35,612 nucleotides of DNA from Chloroflexota bacterium (GTDB lineage Bacteria > Chloroflexota > Limnocylindria > Limnocylindrales > CSP1-4): positions 1 to 35,612 of the forward strand of contig JAKAHU010000003.1 in the NCBI GenBank assembly GCA_021825385.1, in the 5' to 3' direction. Under the pieces are notes generated by a model. The model saw nothing but the letters and a program-made list of their open reading frames with translations. It had not been told where the DNA came from and searched no databases. The translations under genes were made by a program, and so were the position numbers. This document shows, one piece after another, positions 20,193 to 28,761 of this stretch (position 1 is its first letter; each line of letters opens with the position of its first letter).

Positions 20193-22976
20193 CTACTCGA
20201 GCCCGAGGCTCGTCTGTGCGGGCTGAGCAGCCCGGGCCGACTCCGCCCCACGGGACAGGTCAGGCCAGGCAACTACTAGGGCGTTGTAAGCCCGGGCCTC
20301 GTCGGTCCAGCCCTTGCGCTCGGCAACGTGATACATGCGGTAGGCGAGATCGCGGGCAGTGTCGCCGAGGCCGCCAAGTCGCGCGAGGAGGTCACCCGCA
20401 GCCGCTTCGCCGTCAGTCAGGAGCAGATGGGCGAGACGTTGCGTCGCTTCCCAGACTGGGATGCGATTGTCCTTCGTCGGGTCCCAGTTCCCGCTGTACT
20501 CGGCGCGCTCGAGAAGCCGGACCCGACCCCGCGATGCAGAGACGATGCCAGCCTCGACGAGCCCCGCGACCGAGCTGTTCTTCGCCTTCGACAGCGTCTC
20601 CGCGGTACCGTACGCGGACTCGCCGAGGCCGAACTGCTCGTACCAGGCGATCGCCCAGCGGGTGTCCGAATCGAACTCGCCCTCCTGCTCGGCGAGAATC
20701 TCGTCGAGGACCTGGTTGATGAGCGCGAGCGCCGTGCGGACTCGCATCGCCGAGCCGTCGGGCTCGAGCACCTTCGCATAGCGGCTGAAGACAGCCATGC
20801 CTGGCCCGATCGATGCCTGCGCGAGATCGACCGGTGCAATGTTCCCATGCTGCAGGGCTCTCATTGCCTCGGGCAACTCCTGCTTGAGCGATGCCACGAA
20901 GTCCTTACGAGTCGTGATACCGGCCGCTGCGATGCGCGGGCGACATACGAGGACGATTGATGATGCGAGAGCATTTCGCCCGAACTCCCTGAGCCCGCCT
21001 CGCTGCTCGGTGCGCATCGGCCAAGTGCCGTCGACCGCAAGGCCCGACGCCAACAGGCTCTCAAGCATCGTCTCCCATCCTGTTGAGGCGATTGATCCGT
21101 CCCCACTGCTCTCAGATTGACGAAAGGCGTAATAGATCGTGATCGGAAGGCCGTCGGCCGCCTGCGATCGAAGGTTCTCGAAGGTCAGTCGCAGACCCGC
21201 TTCGAAGTGCTCCTTCGCTGCCACCTTGCCTCCGAAACGCGCCTGATCAGCGACGAGCTCGGCGGACTTCGGCACGAGGATCGTCGAGAAGAGGTCTGGC
21301 CAGGTTGAGCCGAGCGACTGGCGAAGGATGGTGTAGAAGAAGTCGGAGAGGTCAGCGTAGGGAACGTTGTCGTAGTAGGGCGGATCGGTACTCACCAGGA
21401 CCGGTTCGGGCACTGTCACGATCCGGGCGTCAGCCTGCATCGAGGTGCCAGGGGCACCGCCGGGAAGCAGCCCGACGATCTTCGCGATCTGCTCGAACCC
21501 TTGGTGCCAACTGCCGGACGAGTCGCCCAGTGCGTTTGCCTCTGTGTAGTCCCAGACCATCGGTACGACAGGCAGCCCGAACGTCGGGACGAGGGTCAGC
21601 CGCTGACGGTTCCATGCACAAACGGACGTGCCGTAGTTGGCGACTTTGTCGATCGCGAAAGCGAGGTAGGTGCGGATCGCCTGTGCGTACGCGAGGGCCC
21701 CGCGGCCACCTGCCGATAGGGATTGGTCGTCCCCCTCCAGCCCGGCCGCCTCGGCGTCGCGCGCCACTCGAGCCTCTACCTCGTCGAGTAGCCCGATGAG
21801 AGTCTCGAGGACCGCTGCCTGTCGCCGTGTAAAGAGGTCCCGGAACTGGCTGAGCCCATATCGAGGTGGCGCCATGTACTGCGGGTGGGTCGACATGTCG
21901 ATCGCCGGTCCCCAGTCGGATTGGACAGCCAGCGCAATGCGCTCCTGCTCCTCGTCTCCAGCGACATAGACTCGCCCGCTCCGACTGTCGGCGACAACAG
22001 CAACCACCCGATGCCCAACTCGGCCTTTCATCGCTTCCGCCTTGACGTGATCGAGCGGGATCGACGCCGAGCAGACGACGCACCGACCGTTACCTCGAAG
22101 CATCGTGGGCTCGGGTGCGGTACCCGAACCGTGTCGGATGCGGAATGACACCGTGCGGTCCTGCCGATCGACAATCGGCTCGACCCAGACCCGGCGCCGA
22201 GCGGTGGTCTCAAGCTCGAATGACTTCAGGAGGGGCGCAGCAGCGCCGCACGCAGGGTTCGGGCACCGAACGGTTCGGGCCCACAGCCACGCGATGACGG
22301 TAGCGTCGCGGCTCCCCGAACCTTCGGGAGCCGCGACGGTCGGGTACATCGAACCAGCGCGCCGCCGCGCCTCGTCGTTCATCCAAGTTCCATACCGGCG
22401 GATGTCCTCGGCCAGCCCGGCGGCGCCTCGCCAAGCACCCGTCCCGCCCACTCCCGCACGCGCGCCGGAATGGACCGGAGGGCGGCCAGAGAACCGCGAC
22501 GGGATATCGATCTCCGCTCGCGTGATCAACACAGCCACAGGGTTCAGGTCGGAGGCGTACGCCGTCAGACCGAGCCGCTGCGCCTCCAGCGGGATCGAGC
22601 CACCACCGGCGAATGGGTCCAGCACCGCTGGCGGGTGCCCGCCGGTCGAACGGCGAATCTCGCGCCTCGCGTCCTCGAGCACCGATTCGACACCGGTGTT
22701 CTCCCATTGGACGAGTTGCTCTATGAGGCCGAACAGTCGCCGCCTCTCATCCTCCTGCGATTTGAGAGTTGGGAAGCGGTCGGGGTCAGCAGACGGGTCA
22801 TCGACGAGGCTCGCAAAGATCACGGCGCGAGCAGTTGCCAGGGGCCGACGCGCCCACCAGAGATGGAGACTGCTTGGATGACCGGTGTGGATTGCCTTCT
22901 CGCGCGCCGATGCGATGTTGATCGCCTCGAGCGGCAAGGCGAACTCGATCAGCTTGCGCCTCGGTCGGTCGCTCAC
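20193..22976 (-). CDS. DUF1156-type DNA methyltransferase
   Basis: This 927-residue protein starts with GTG overlapping the helicase stop (GTGA). Residues 31-57 contain the DUF1156 signature HTGHPSSLHLWWARRPLATARA. Motif I is DPFAGGGSI (about 120-128) and the catalytic motif IV is DPPYYDN (about 531-537), a class used for N6-adenine or N4-cytosine methylation. Between them lies a large insert with a zinc ribbon (CPNPACG and CVVCS, about 235-300). In this system the enzyme probably marks self DNA, while the helicase and DUF499 protein act on unmodified DNA; that is inference from related systems. Confidence 0.88.
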   Translation of the reverse strand: MSDRPRRKLIEFALPLEAINIASAREKAIHTGHPSSLHLWWARRPLATARAVIFASLVDDPSADPDRFPTLKSQEDERRRLFGLIEQLVQWENTGVESVLEDARREIRRSTGGHPPAVLDPFAGGGSIPLEAQRLGLTAYASDLNPVAVLITRAEIDIPSRFSGRPPVHSGARAGVGGTGAWRGAAGLAEDIRRYGTWMNDEARRRAGSMYPTVAAPEGSGSRDATVIAWLWARTVRCPNPACGAAAPLLKSFELETTARRRVWVEPIVDRQDRTVSFRIRHGSGTAPEPTMLRGNGRCVVCSASIPLDHVKAEAMKGRVGHRVVAVVADSRSGRVYVAGDEEQERIALAVQSDWGPAIDMSTHPQYMAPPRYGLSQFRDLFTRRQAAVLETLIGLLDEVEARVARDAEAAGLEGDDQSLSAGGRGALAYAQAIRTYLAFAIDKVANYGTSVCAWNRQRLTLVPTFGLPVVPMVWDYTEANALGDSSGSWHQGFEQIAKIVGLLPGGAPGTSMQADARIVTVPEPVLVSTDPPYYDNVPYADLSDFFYTILRQSLGSTWPDLFSTILVPKSAELVADQARFGGKVAAKEHFEAGLRLTFENLRSQAADGLPITIYYAFRQSESSGDGSIASTGWETMLESLLASGLAVDGTWPMRTEQRGGLREFGRNALASSIVLVCRPRIAAAGITTRKDFVASLKQELPEAMRALQHGNIAPVDLAQASIGPGMAVFSRYAKVLEPDGSAMRVRTALALINQVLDEILAEQEGEFDSDTRWAIAWYEQFGLGESAYGTAETLSKAKNSSVAGLVEAGIVSASRGRVRLLERAEYSGNWDPTKDNRIPVWEATQRLAHLLLTDGEAAAGDLLARLGGLGDTARDLAYRMYHVAERKGWTDEARAYNALVVAWPDLSRGAESARAAQPAQTSLGLE

Positions 22977-25900
22977 GCTGAAACCTCCACTACTTCTCCC
23001 TGGGCAAGTAGGTCCTTGATCGAGTAGTTCACCGACGTCGCCGCGGGGTCCGGTGCCAGCGAGAAGGGGCTGCGCAGGTAGATGGGCTCGGCGACTCGCT
23101 CACCGTCCACGCTGACGATCGCGAGATACCACCGGTCAGGCACATTGAGGCACTTCCCGATCTCGTTTCGAGTCACCGTAACCGTCGTGGCGCCCTCTGC
23201 TCGACCCTTCACCTCGATGAGGCGGAGCCGGCCGCCGGGCTCGCGGGACTCGACGTCCCAGCCGTACTTGCGGTCGCCGACGTCCTCGGGGAGGCGTCCG
23301 GCCGCCCGCTCAGCAGCCATGACCGCGGCCATCGCGAGGCGCTCGATACGTTTGGTCTCGCGGGCGAACAGCTCGGGTTCGGACGGAGCTGTGCCGGTCA
23401 GCCGATCCAGGAGGCCCCGCGGAACGACGATCGCCCCGCCGACGACGACCGGCGGGAGCGCCTGCACCTGGGCTTCCAGGTCGAGCTCGCGCATCCGAGA
23501 CCGAAGGCGATCAGCGAGATCATCAGCGCGCTGGCGGGCGACACTGCTCGCGAGGCGGGTTTGCTTACCGGCTCGCTCCTGCTCGCGCAGGCGGGCGTAC
23601 TGGCCATCCCAATAGTTGATCTCGTAGGTCAGGCGGGCGTGGACCTCGCGTCGGGTTCGCTCGATCCGGTCGAGGGTGCGCTCGCGGACCTCTGCGAGGT
23701 GGGAGCGGGCGAGGCGCTCAATGGCATAGCCCGTGGCGCGGGCCTCGAGCGTCGTGCCGACGAGCCATGCGGCGGCGTCGATCGTTGGCCCAACGAGGGC
23801 ACGCTCCTCGTCTGCGCACGGTCGGTAGTCGAGGTAGGGCGCAGCTCCGGCGCCGCCGGCATCGACCTCCCCGAGCTCCACGAACTCGAGGCGACGGCTC
23901 ACGACGGTCGGGTGCCCGTCGCGGGTGGGTCGCCCGTCGACGATCGCGTGTTCGAGATAGACCAGGGCTCGGATCGAGTCAGACGGATCGGTCTCGTCGA
24001 TCAGCAGAGCACCGCGGCGGAGGAGCTCGCGATGGTCCTGGAGGACGAGGTCGATCGTCGCTTCCAGGAGCGGGTGGCCGGGGCAGACGAACTCGGCGAG
24101 CGGGAACCCGACGACCGCGACCCGGTCCTTCTCGAACGCGATCCGCTCATACGCGCCGAGGACCCCGGGGCGCATCGCGGCCTCTCGTGCCCGATCCCGG
24201 ATCCGTCCGGGGACCTTCGTCAGCTCGTAGCGTCCTGGCTCGCGCTCACGGACCTGGCCGCCGAGGCGCCGGTACGCCAGGAGGAAGAAGTCGCGGACGT
24301 AGTGCGGCTGGAGCCGGTTCGCCTCGGCGCGTTCGAGATCGTCGCGAACCGCGGCGACCTTGGTCGTGTCGAGGAGGTTGGCACCGAGGGCACGTGTCGC
24401 GAGGAGGGCACGGAGGTGCTCGACGTCCAGGGCCTCGTCAATGACCCGTGTCATCTGGGTCCGGACCTCAGGGCTGTCGCCCAGGCGGATCGCCTCGATG
24501 AGGAGCTGGCGGAGCGGCTTGCCCTCGAACGTGACTTCCCCGAGAACATCGAACACGGTGCCCCCGAGGGCCTCCGTCTGGACGGCGATCTTCTGGAGCA
24601 GCCGGGCGTAGACGTCGCCCTCGCGGGTCTTGTCTGCAACCAGGTTCCACAGGTGGCACGGCTCGGTCTGGCCGATCCGGTGGATCCGCCCGAACCGCTG
24701 CTCGATCCTGTTGGGGTTCCAGGGCAGGTCGTAGTTGACCATCAGGTGGGCGCGCTGGAGGTTGATGCCCTCGCCCGCCGCATCGGTCGCGACGAGGACG
24801 ACGACCGCGGGATCGTTCTTGAATGCAGACTCCGCTGCGCGCCGCTGGTCGCGCGGCAGCCCACCATGGATCGCGACGATGGCCTCCGGCCGCCCGAGGA
24901 AGGTGCCGATCCGCTCAACGAGATAGTCGAGCGTGTCACGGTGCTCCGTGAAGACGATGAGCTTGCGCCTCCCACCGCCGGCATCGCGCATCTCGGGCGC
25001 CTCCTGGAGGAGCGTCGAGAGCTCGGTCCACTTCGTGTCCGTGCCGAGCTTCCGGACCTGTGCGGCGAGGGCCTCGAGCTCCTTGAGCCGTTCGATCTCG
25101 AGACGGAGCTCCGCGATCGTGCTGGCGGCAGTGGCGAGATCGACCGCGGTCTCCTCGGCCGCCTCGGCCTCCTCCGCGGTCGCCTCGTCATCATCGATCT
25201 CCTCGATGTCGGCGATCGTGATCGCGTTGAGGTCCGGCTGACTGATCCGGGCCTGGGCGCCGTCCCGCTGCAGCAGGGTCTCGGCGAGCGTTCGCTCCAA
25301 GCGGGCCAGACGACGCTTGAGCGACATATGGATCGCCGCGGGCGATGACGCGAGGCGGCGCTGGAGGACCATGAGCGCGAAGCCGACGATCAGCCCCCGC
25401 TTGCCCTCGCCCTCCGCCTTGAGCCGCTCGGCCCGGTTCATCTCCTCGCGGACGTAGGTGGTGACCTGCTCGTAGAGGGCGGCCTCGGGCCCGGACAGGT
25501 CGTAGGGCACCACGTAGGCGTACCGGGGCGGGAAGAGCGCCGTCCCGTCGAACTTGACGAGCTGCTCCTTCATCAGCCGGCGCATGAGCTCGCCCGGGTC
25601 CGATACCGGCGGGGCTGCGTCGGACGCCTTGCGCTTGTGCCCCGCAAACCGGTCGGGGTCGAGCAGGCTCATGAACAGCTCGAAGTCCTCCTCCTTGCCG
25701 TTGTGCGGCGTCGCGGTCAGGAGGAGGAAGTGCCGGGTGTGGGGCTTGACCCGCTCTGCGAGGAGGCGCCGCTTGGTCTTCTTGACCTCGCCCGAGAACA
25801 GCTGGGCGGAGAGCTTGTGGGCCTCGTCGAAGACGATGAGGTCCCAGTCGGGAGCGTTGTCGAGGATGAGCTGGAGGTCCTCGTCTCGGCTGAGCTTGTC

Positions 25901-26500
25901 CAGGCGGGCGATCAGCAGATCGCTGTCGGCGAACGGGTTGCCCGACGCCGAGCCCTCGATCCGATCGCGGGTGAGGAGCGTGAAGTCGAGGTGGAACTTC
26001 TCAGCCAGCTCGGCCTGCCACTGCTCGACGAGGGAGCCCGGGGTGACGATGAGGCAGCGCCGGAGGTCGCCCCGGACGATGAGCTCGCGGATGAACAGCC
26101 CGGTCATGATCGTCTTGCCGGCGCCCGGGTCGTCGGCCAGGAGGAAGCTCAGCGGCTGGCGGGGCAGCATCGCCTCGTAGACGGCGGTGATCTGGTGCGG
26201 TAGCGGCTCGACGAGGCTCGTGCTGACCGCGACGTACGGGTCGAACAGGTAGGCGAGGTCGATCCGCTTCGCCTCGCTGGCCAGCTTGAAGGCTTCCCCA
26301 TCGCCATCGAAGGCCCAGGGCTTTCCCTCTTCGACGATCGCCAGGCGCGGCTCGTCCTCGCGGTAGACGAGGCGCTCGGCCACGGCACCGTCGGCGGTCC
26401 GGTAGGTCAGCGTCAGGACCTCTGAGCCGTGCCAGCTGACATCAACCACCGTGACGGCGTGATCAGGCGTGACGCCCGCGATGAGAGCGCCCTTCGTCAA
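22973..26500 (-). CDS. SNF2-type helicase with C-terminal DUF3883
   Basis: This 1175-residue protein (from the TTG at 26500) has a superfamily-2 core: Walker A DDPGAGKT (about 123-130), DEAH box (about 225-228), TATPHNG near 261, and motifs V-VI (TDAAGEGINLQRAH, then QRFGRIHRIGQ) near 575-610. A long helical region follows, then a DUF3883-type segment near the C-terminus (about 1080-1140: KYGWDVESREPGGRLRLIEVKGR), a nuclease-like fold often found in restriction and defence proteins. The architecture is like DISARM DrmD. The true start may be 18 bases upstream at an ATC codon with a good ribosome site (see findings). It probably translocates on invading DNA. Confidence 0.88.
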   Translation of the reverse strand: MTKGALIAGVTPDHAVTVVDVSWHGSEVLTLTYRTADGAVAERLVYREDEPRLAIVEEGKPWAFDGDGEAFKLASEAKRIDLAYLFDPYVAVSTSLVEPLPHQITAVYEAMLPRQPLSFLLADDPGAGKTIMTGLFIRELIVRGDLRRCLIVTPGSLVEQWQAELAEKFHLDFTLLTRDRIEGSASGNPFADSDLLIARLDKLSRDEDLQLILDNAPDWDLIVFDEAHKLSAQLFSGEVKKTKRRLLAERVKPHTRHFLLLTATPHNGKEEDFELFMSLLDPDRFAGHKRKASDAAPPVSDPGELMRRLMKEQLVKFDGTALFPPRYAYVVPYDLSGPEAALYEQVTTYVREEMNRAERLKAEGEGKRGLIVGFALMVLQRRLASSPAAIHMSLKRRLARLERTLAETLLQRDGAQARISQPDLNAITIADIEEIDDDEATAEEAEAAEETAVDLATAASTIAELRLEIERLKELEALAAQVRKLGTDTKWTELSTLLQEAPEMRDAGGGRRKLIVFTEHRDTLDYLVERIGTFLGRPEAIVAIHGGLPRDQRRAAESAFKNDPAVVVLVATDAAGEGINLQRAHLMVNYDLPWNPNRIEQRFGRIHRIGQTEPCHLWNLVADKTREGDVYARLLQKIAVQTEALGGTVFDVLGEVTFEGKPLRQLLIEAIRLGDSPEVRTQMTRVIDEALDVEHLRALLATRALGANLLDTTKVAAVRDDLERAEANRLQPHYVRDFFLLAYRRLGGQVREREPGRYELTKVPGRIRDRAREAAMRPGVLGAYERIAFEKDRVAVVGFPLAEFVCPGHPLLEATIDLVLQDHRELLRRGALLIDETDPSDSIRALVYLEHAIVDGRPTRDGHPTVVSRRLEFVELGEVDAGGAGAAPYLDYRPCADEERALVGPTIDAAAWLVGTTLEARATGYAIERLARSHLAEVRERTLDRIERTRREVHARLTYEINYWDGQYARLREQERAGKQTRLASSVARQRADDLADRLRSRMRELDLEAQVQALPPVVVGGAIVVPRGLLDRLTGTAPSEPELFARETKRIERLAMAAVMAAERAAGRLPEDVGDRKYGWDVESREPGGRLRLIEVKGRAEGATTVTVTRNEIGKCLNVPDRWYLAIVSVDGERVAEPIYLRSPFSLAPDPAATSVNYSIKDLLAQGEVVEVSA

Positions 26501-26654
26501 ATCCTCGAGGCGCGCGATGGTTGTCCTCCAGTCCAGCCCGGGTCGCCCGGTTCACGCAGCGTCCCGCTCACGCGCACCACGTGCGTCGCCACGAACGATA
26601 CCCGTTCGCCGTGCCATCTCGGCTGTCATCGAGTCCAGCCGGGCATCGGGCACG

Positions 26655-26882
26655 TCAGGCGCGGGCCTCGACGGGGCGGTCGACGAGCTGTACGTCGTCG
26701 GCCGGCCAGGGGAGCCCTTCTGGCAGATCGGCTTCATCGCTGGCCGCTGCCCACTCTTCCCGCGAGCAGACCCACACCACCGGGAAGTCGCGGCCCATCT
26801 CGACCCCGGTGAGGGCCACCCGCTCCAATAGGTCACCGAAAGCCGTCCGGACCGTCACGGCATCGCCGCGCTTGATCTCCAT
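26655..26882 (-). CDS. Small protein leading the defence operon
   Basis: The track frame starts at 26954, but the ATG at 26880-26882 is preceded by AGGAGG at a good distance. The 75-residue product (MEIKRGDAVTVRTAFGDLLER, then VVWVCSREEWAAA) starts with a short beta-rich part and contains no membrane segment. I recall similar small proteins, with TAFG and (F)PVVWVC segments, next to such defence genes, but cannot name a family. It lies about 140 bases before the helicase in the same direction, so it is probably the first gene of the operon. It may be a regulator or an antitoxin-like partner; that is a guess. Confidence 0.65.
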   Translation of the reverse strand: MEIKRGDAVTVRTAFGDLLERVALTGVEMGRDFPVVWVCSREEWAAASDEADLPEGLPWPADDVQLVDRPVEARA

Positions 26883-26979
26883 TGGCCACCTCCTGACTCC
26901 CACACTATGTACAACACCAAACATCCTCTGGCGTGACGCTGCTCTCCGGCTCATCGTTGACCAGATGTGGCATAGGGGG

Positions 26980-27009
26980 TTGTGTTGTGGCGCGGGTTGG
27001 TGGCATAAT
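26980..27009 (+). promoter_or_regulatory. Candidate promoter for the DUF5343 gene
   Basis: A TTGTGT hexamer (26980-26985) is followed after 18 bases by CATAAT (27004-27009), a fair match to -35 and -10 elements. The next gene starts at 27056 with AGGAG (27045-27049) before it. The -35 is weak. Confidence 0.4.
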
Positions 27010-27014
27010 GGCGG

Positions 27015-27030
27015 CGGCTCGCTCGAGCCG
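27015..27030 (+). other. Hairpin in the DUF5343 leader
   Basis: A perfect inverted repeat, CGGCTC-GCTC-GAGCCG, lies just after the candidate -10 and before the ribosome site. It could be an operator (palindromic DNA) or an RNA hairpin in the leader. Confidence 0.4.
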
Positions 27031-27055
27031 TAGCCGTAGCCATTAGGAGCAGGTG

Positions 27056-27832
27056 ATGACCGACGAGAGCATCAAGCGCTACGCGCCCTATCTGGCGTGG
27101 CGCACGTTCTTCAACTTGATCCTGCAGCTCGACGAGAAGGGGCTTCCGACCCGGATCGACCGGAGCTTCCTCAGCCAGCGGTCCGGCGTCGATCAGGGCT
27201 ATCTCATCGCCACCCTCAAGGCGTTCGCCATGATCGCCGACGATGGGACCGTCCTCCAGCCCTTGAAGGACCTCGTCGCGGACCGGGACGGGCGCCAGGC
27301 GCTCGTTGCCGCCGTCCTCCGGGCCCACTACCCGGAGGTGTTCGCGCTGCCCTCGAACGCGACCCAGGCGGAGTTGGACGAGGTGTTCCGCGACGTCTTC
27401 GCCCAGACGGGCGCGACGCTGCGCAAGGCGCAGACCTTCCTGCTCCACGGCGCGGCATTCGCCGGTCTCAAGTTGAGCCCGTACTTCAAGACGCCTCGCG
27501 GCGTCCCGGGAGCGCCGGGCACGAGGCGGCCGCGGAGACGGGCAGCGCAGCGCGGTTCAGCTGCCGCCACGGCGACGGTCACCCCGGTCACGGTCACCAC
27601 TGACGCACCTGCCGTCCTGCACCCCGAGGCGAACGCCGACGAGATGAGGCTCCGGTACTTCGAGGTCCTGCTCAAGAAGGTCGATTCGGCCGATGAAACG
27701 GACACCGACCTCCTGGACCGGATCGAGCGCCTGATCGGCGTGGACCGACCTGGAGCGCCGACGGTGGCGGGTCGGCGCCCCCAGACGGAAGCCACCGGCG
27801 AGGACGCCGACGAACACCCCGCCGAGGCGTGA
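27056..27832 (+). CDS. DUF5343 family protein
   Basis: I choose the ATG at 27056 over the GTG at 27053 because AGGAG lies 6 bases before the ATG. The 258-residue protein has an N-terminal helical domain (about residues 1-150) with the DUF5343 pattern: YAPYLAWRTFFNLILQLDEKG, LSQRSGVDQGYLIATLKAF, AMIADDG.VLQPLKDL and FLLHGAAFAGLKLSP. Its winged-helix-like make-up suggests DNA binding, but no function is established. A Pro/Arg/Thr-rich linker and a helical tail (about 195-235) follow. It is divergent from the defence operon and begins the rightward replication/integration genes. Confidence 0.75.
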   Translation: MTDESIKRYAPYLAWRTFFNLILQLDEKGLPTRIDRSFLSQRSGVDQGYLIATLKAFAMIADDGTVLQPLKDLVADRDGRQALVAAVLRAHYPEVFALPSNATQAELDEVFRDVFAQTGATLRKAQTFLLHGAAFAGLKLSPYFKTPRGVPGAPGTRRPRRRAAQRGSAAATATVTPVTVTTDAPAVLHPEANADEMRLRYFEVLLKKVDSADETDTDLLDRIERLIGVDRPGAPTVAGRRPQTEATGEDADEHPAEA

Positions 27833-27870
27833 CCATCGCCTGACCAGCATCTCCGTCACCCGGGCATCCG

Positions 27871-28485
27871 ATGAGGCATCCCGACCCGTTGATCATGTCG
27901 GCGGACATCGCCCGGGTGGCGTCCGAGCGTCCTGACCTTGGCGAGGAGCTGGTCCAGGCGCTCTACAACTACTTCGTCTTCATCGAGGGTCGGCAACCTA
28001 CGCTCGACCAGTTCCGGGATTATGTCGACCGCCTGTCCAGCCTTGATGAGCGCGCGATCCGCCTACGCCTCGGCCTTGGGCTCCGGTCCGCCAAACGGCG
28101 GCGCGACCGCCAGGCCGAGCCGGGCGGGAGGGTGACTGTCGAGAGCCGTGCCGCGGCCAGGAGCGCTGACCATCACGGAGCGGTCCGTGGGCCCGGACGG
28201 ACCGAGCTCGACGGCGCAGAACGTGGCGAGCAGACTCGCGAGCGCAGCGGCATTGAGCAGGCACGGTCGAAAGGCGGATCTCCGCCCGGCTGGGGACTGA
28301 CCAGGGACAACATCGTCGACGCGGCGATCGAGCATCGCGAACCCGATGGGACCTGGCCGACCCAGGCAACCGTGAGCTTGGAGCTCGGGAAGGACGAGGG
28401 GGGCCGGCGCATACGCCAGGTCCAAGGCCCACGCGGCTGGGCGGGCATCCTGGAGGACGCCGAGGCCAGGCTGGCCAACCGGTAG
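27871..28485 (+). CDS. Hypothetical protein
   Basis: This 204-residue frame lies in line with the genes on both sides. About residues 9-65 are helical (SADIARVASERPDLGEELVQALYNYFVFIEG). A basic/disordered middle follows, and the C-terminus (PTQATVSLELGKDEGGRRIRQVQG, then GWAGILEDAEARL) looks like a helix-turn-helix-type or DNA-associated domain. No clear ribosome site decides between the ATG at 27871 and the ATG at 27895. I do not recognise the family. A minus-strand ORF across the same DNA (28063-28743) is less plausible. Confidence 0.5.
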   Translation: MRHPDPLIMSADIARVASERPDLGEELVQALYNYFVFIEGRQPTLDQFRDYVDRLSSLDERAIRLRLGLGLRSAKRRRDRQAEPGGRVTVESRAAARSADHHGAVRGPGRTELDGAERGEQTRERSGIEQARSKGGSPPGWGLTRDNIVDAAIEHREPDGTWPTQATVSLELGKDEGGRRIRQVQGPRGWAGILEDAEARLANR

Positions 28486-28557
28486 GAAACCCCGGCGCCG
28501 GAGCCATTGCCAGTTTCCTACCTCGTCGTCACGACACCAACCCGGCACTGTCGGCTC

Positions 28558-28761
28558 ATGGACGCGATCGTGAACCGGCGCCGCTGGCCCCGCCTGGTGC
28601 TGATACTGCCGCCAGACGCTAACGACGCGCTGACAGCGATGGCTCGTGAGCACTTCCGCGACCGCAAGCGGGAGGCGCTCCGGCTCGTCCTCGAGGGGAT
28701 CGCGCGTGAGGACGACACCGCGATGCCGGACCGCTCGCCGCAAGAGTCGGCCGACGAATGA
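28558..28761 (+). CDS. Small ribbon-helix-helix-like protein
   Basis: The track starts at a TTG at 28507; the ATG at 28558 gives a 67-residue protein that begins just before the recognisable domain. The segment RLVLILPPDANDALTAMAREHFRDRKREALRLVLEGI has the beta strand plus two helices pattern of ribbon-helix-helix (CopG/Arc-like) DNA-binding proteins. The acidic tail is short. The stop overlaps the replication gene start (ATGA), so it is probably co-translated and might regulate replication or integration. Confidence 0.6.
   Translation: MDAIVNRRRWPRLVLILPPDANDALTAMAREHFRDRKREALRLVLEGIAREDDTAMPDRSPQESADE

Larger units (their letters stand above)
26883..27055. promoter_or_regulatory. Divergent control region
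   Basis: This 173-bp gap separates the leftward defence operon from the rightward replication/integration genes, so it should hold promoters for both. It is less GC-rich than its surroundings. The 8-mer GTGGCATA occurs twice, at 26967 and 27000, exactly 33 bp (about three helical turns) apart. The second copy overlaps a -10-like hexamer, so the repeats could be operators. No regulator binding site is known from sequence alone. Confidence 0.5.

Noticed and set aside
23561-25348. 595-residue plus-strand ORF within the helicase region
   Set aside because: Antisense to the helicase core motifs, which are clearly conserved on the other strand.
28063-28743. 226-residue minus-strand ORF
   Set aside because: Competes with the hypothetical protein and ribbon-helix-helix-like gene on the plus strand, which fit the direction and have recognisable segments.
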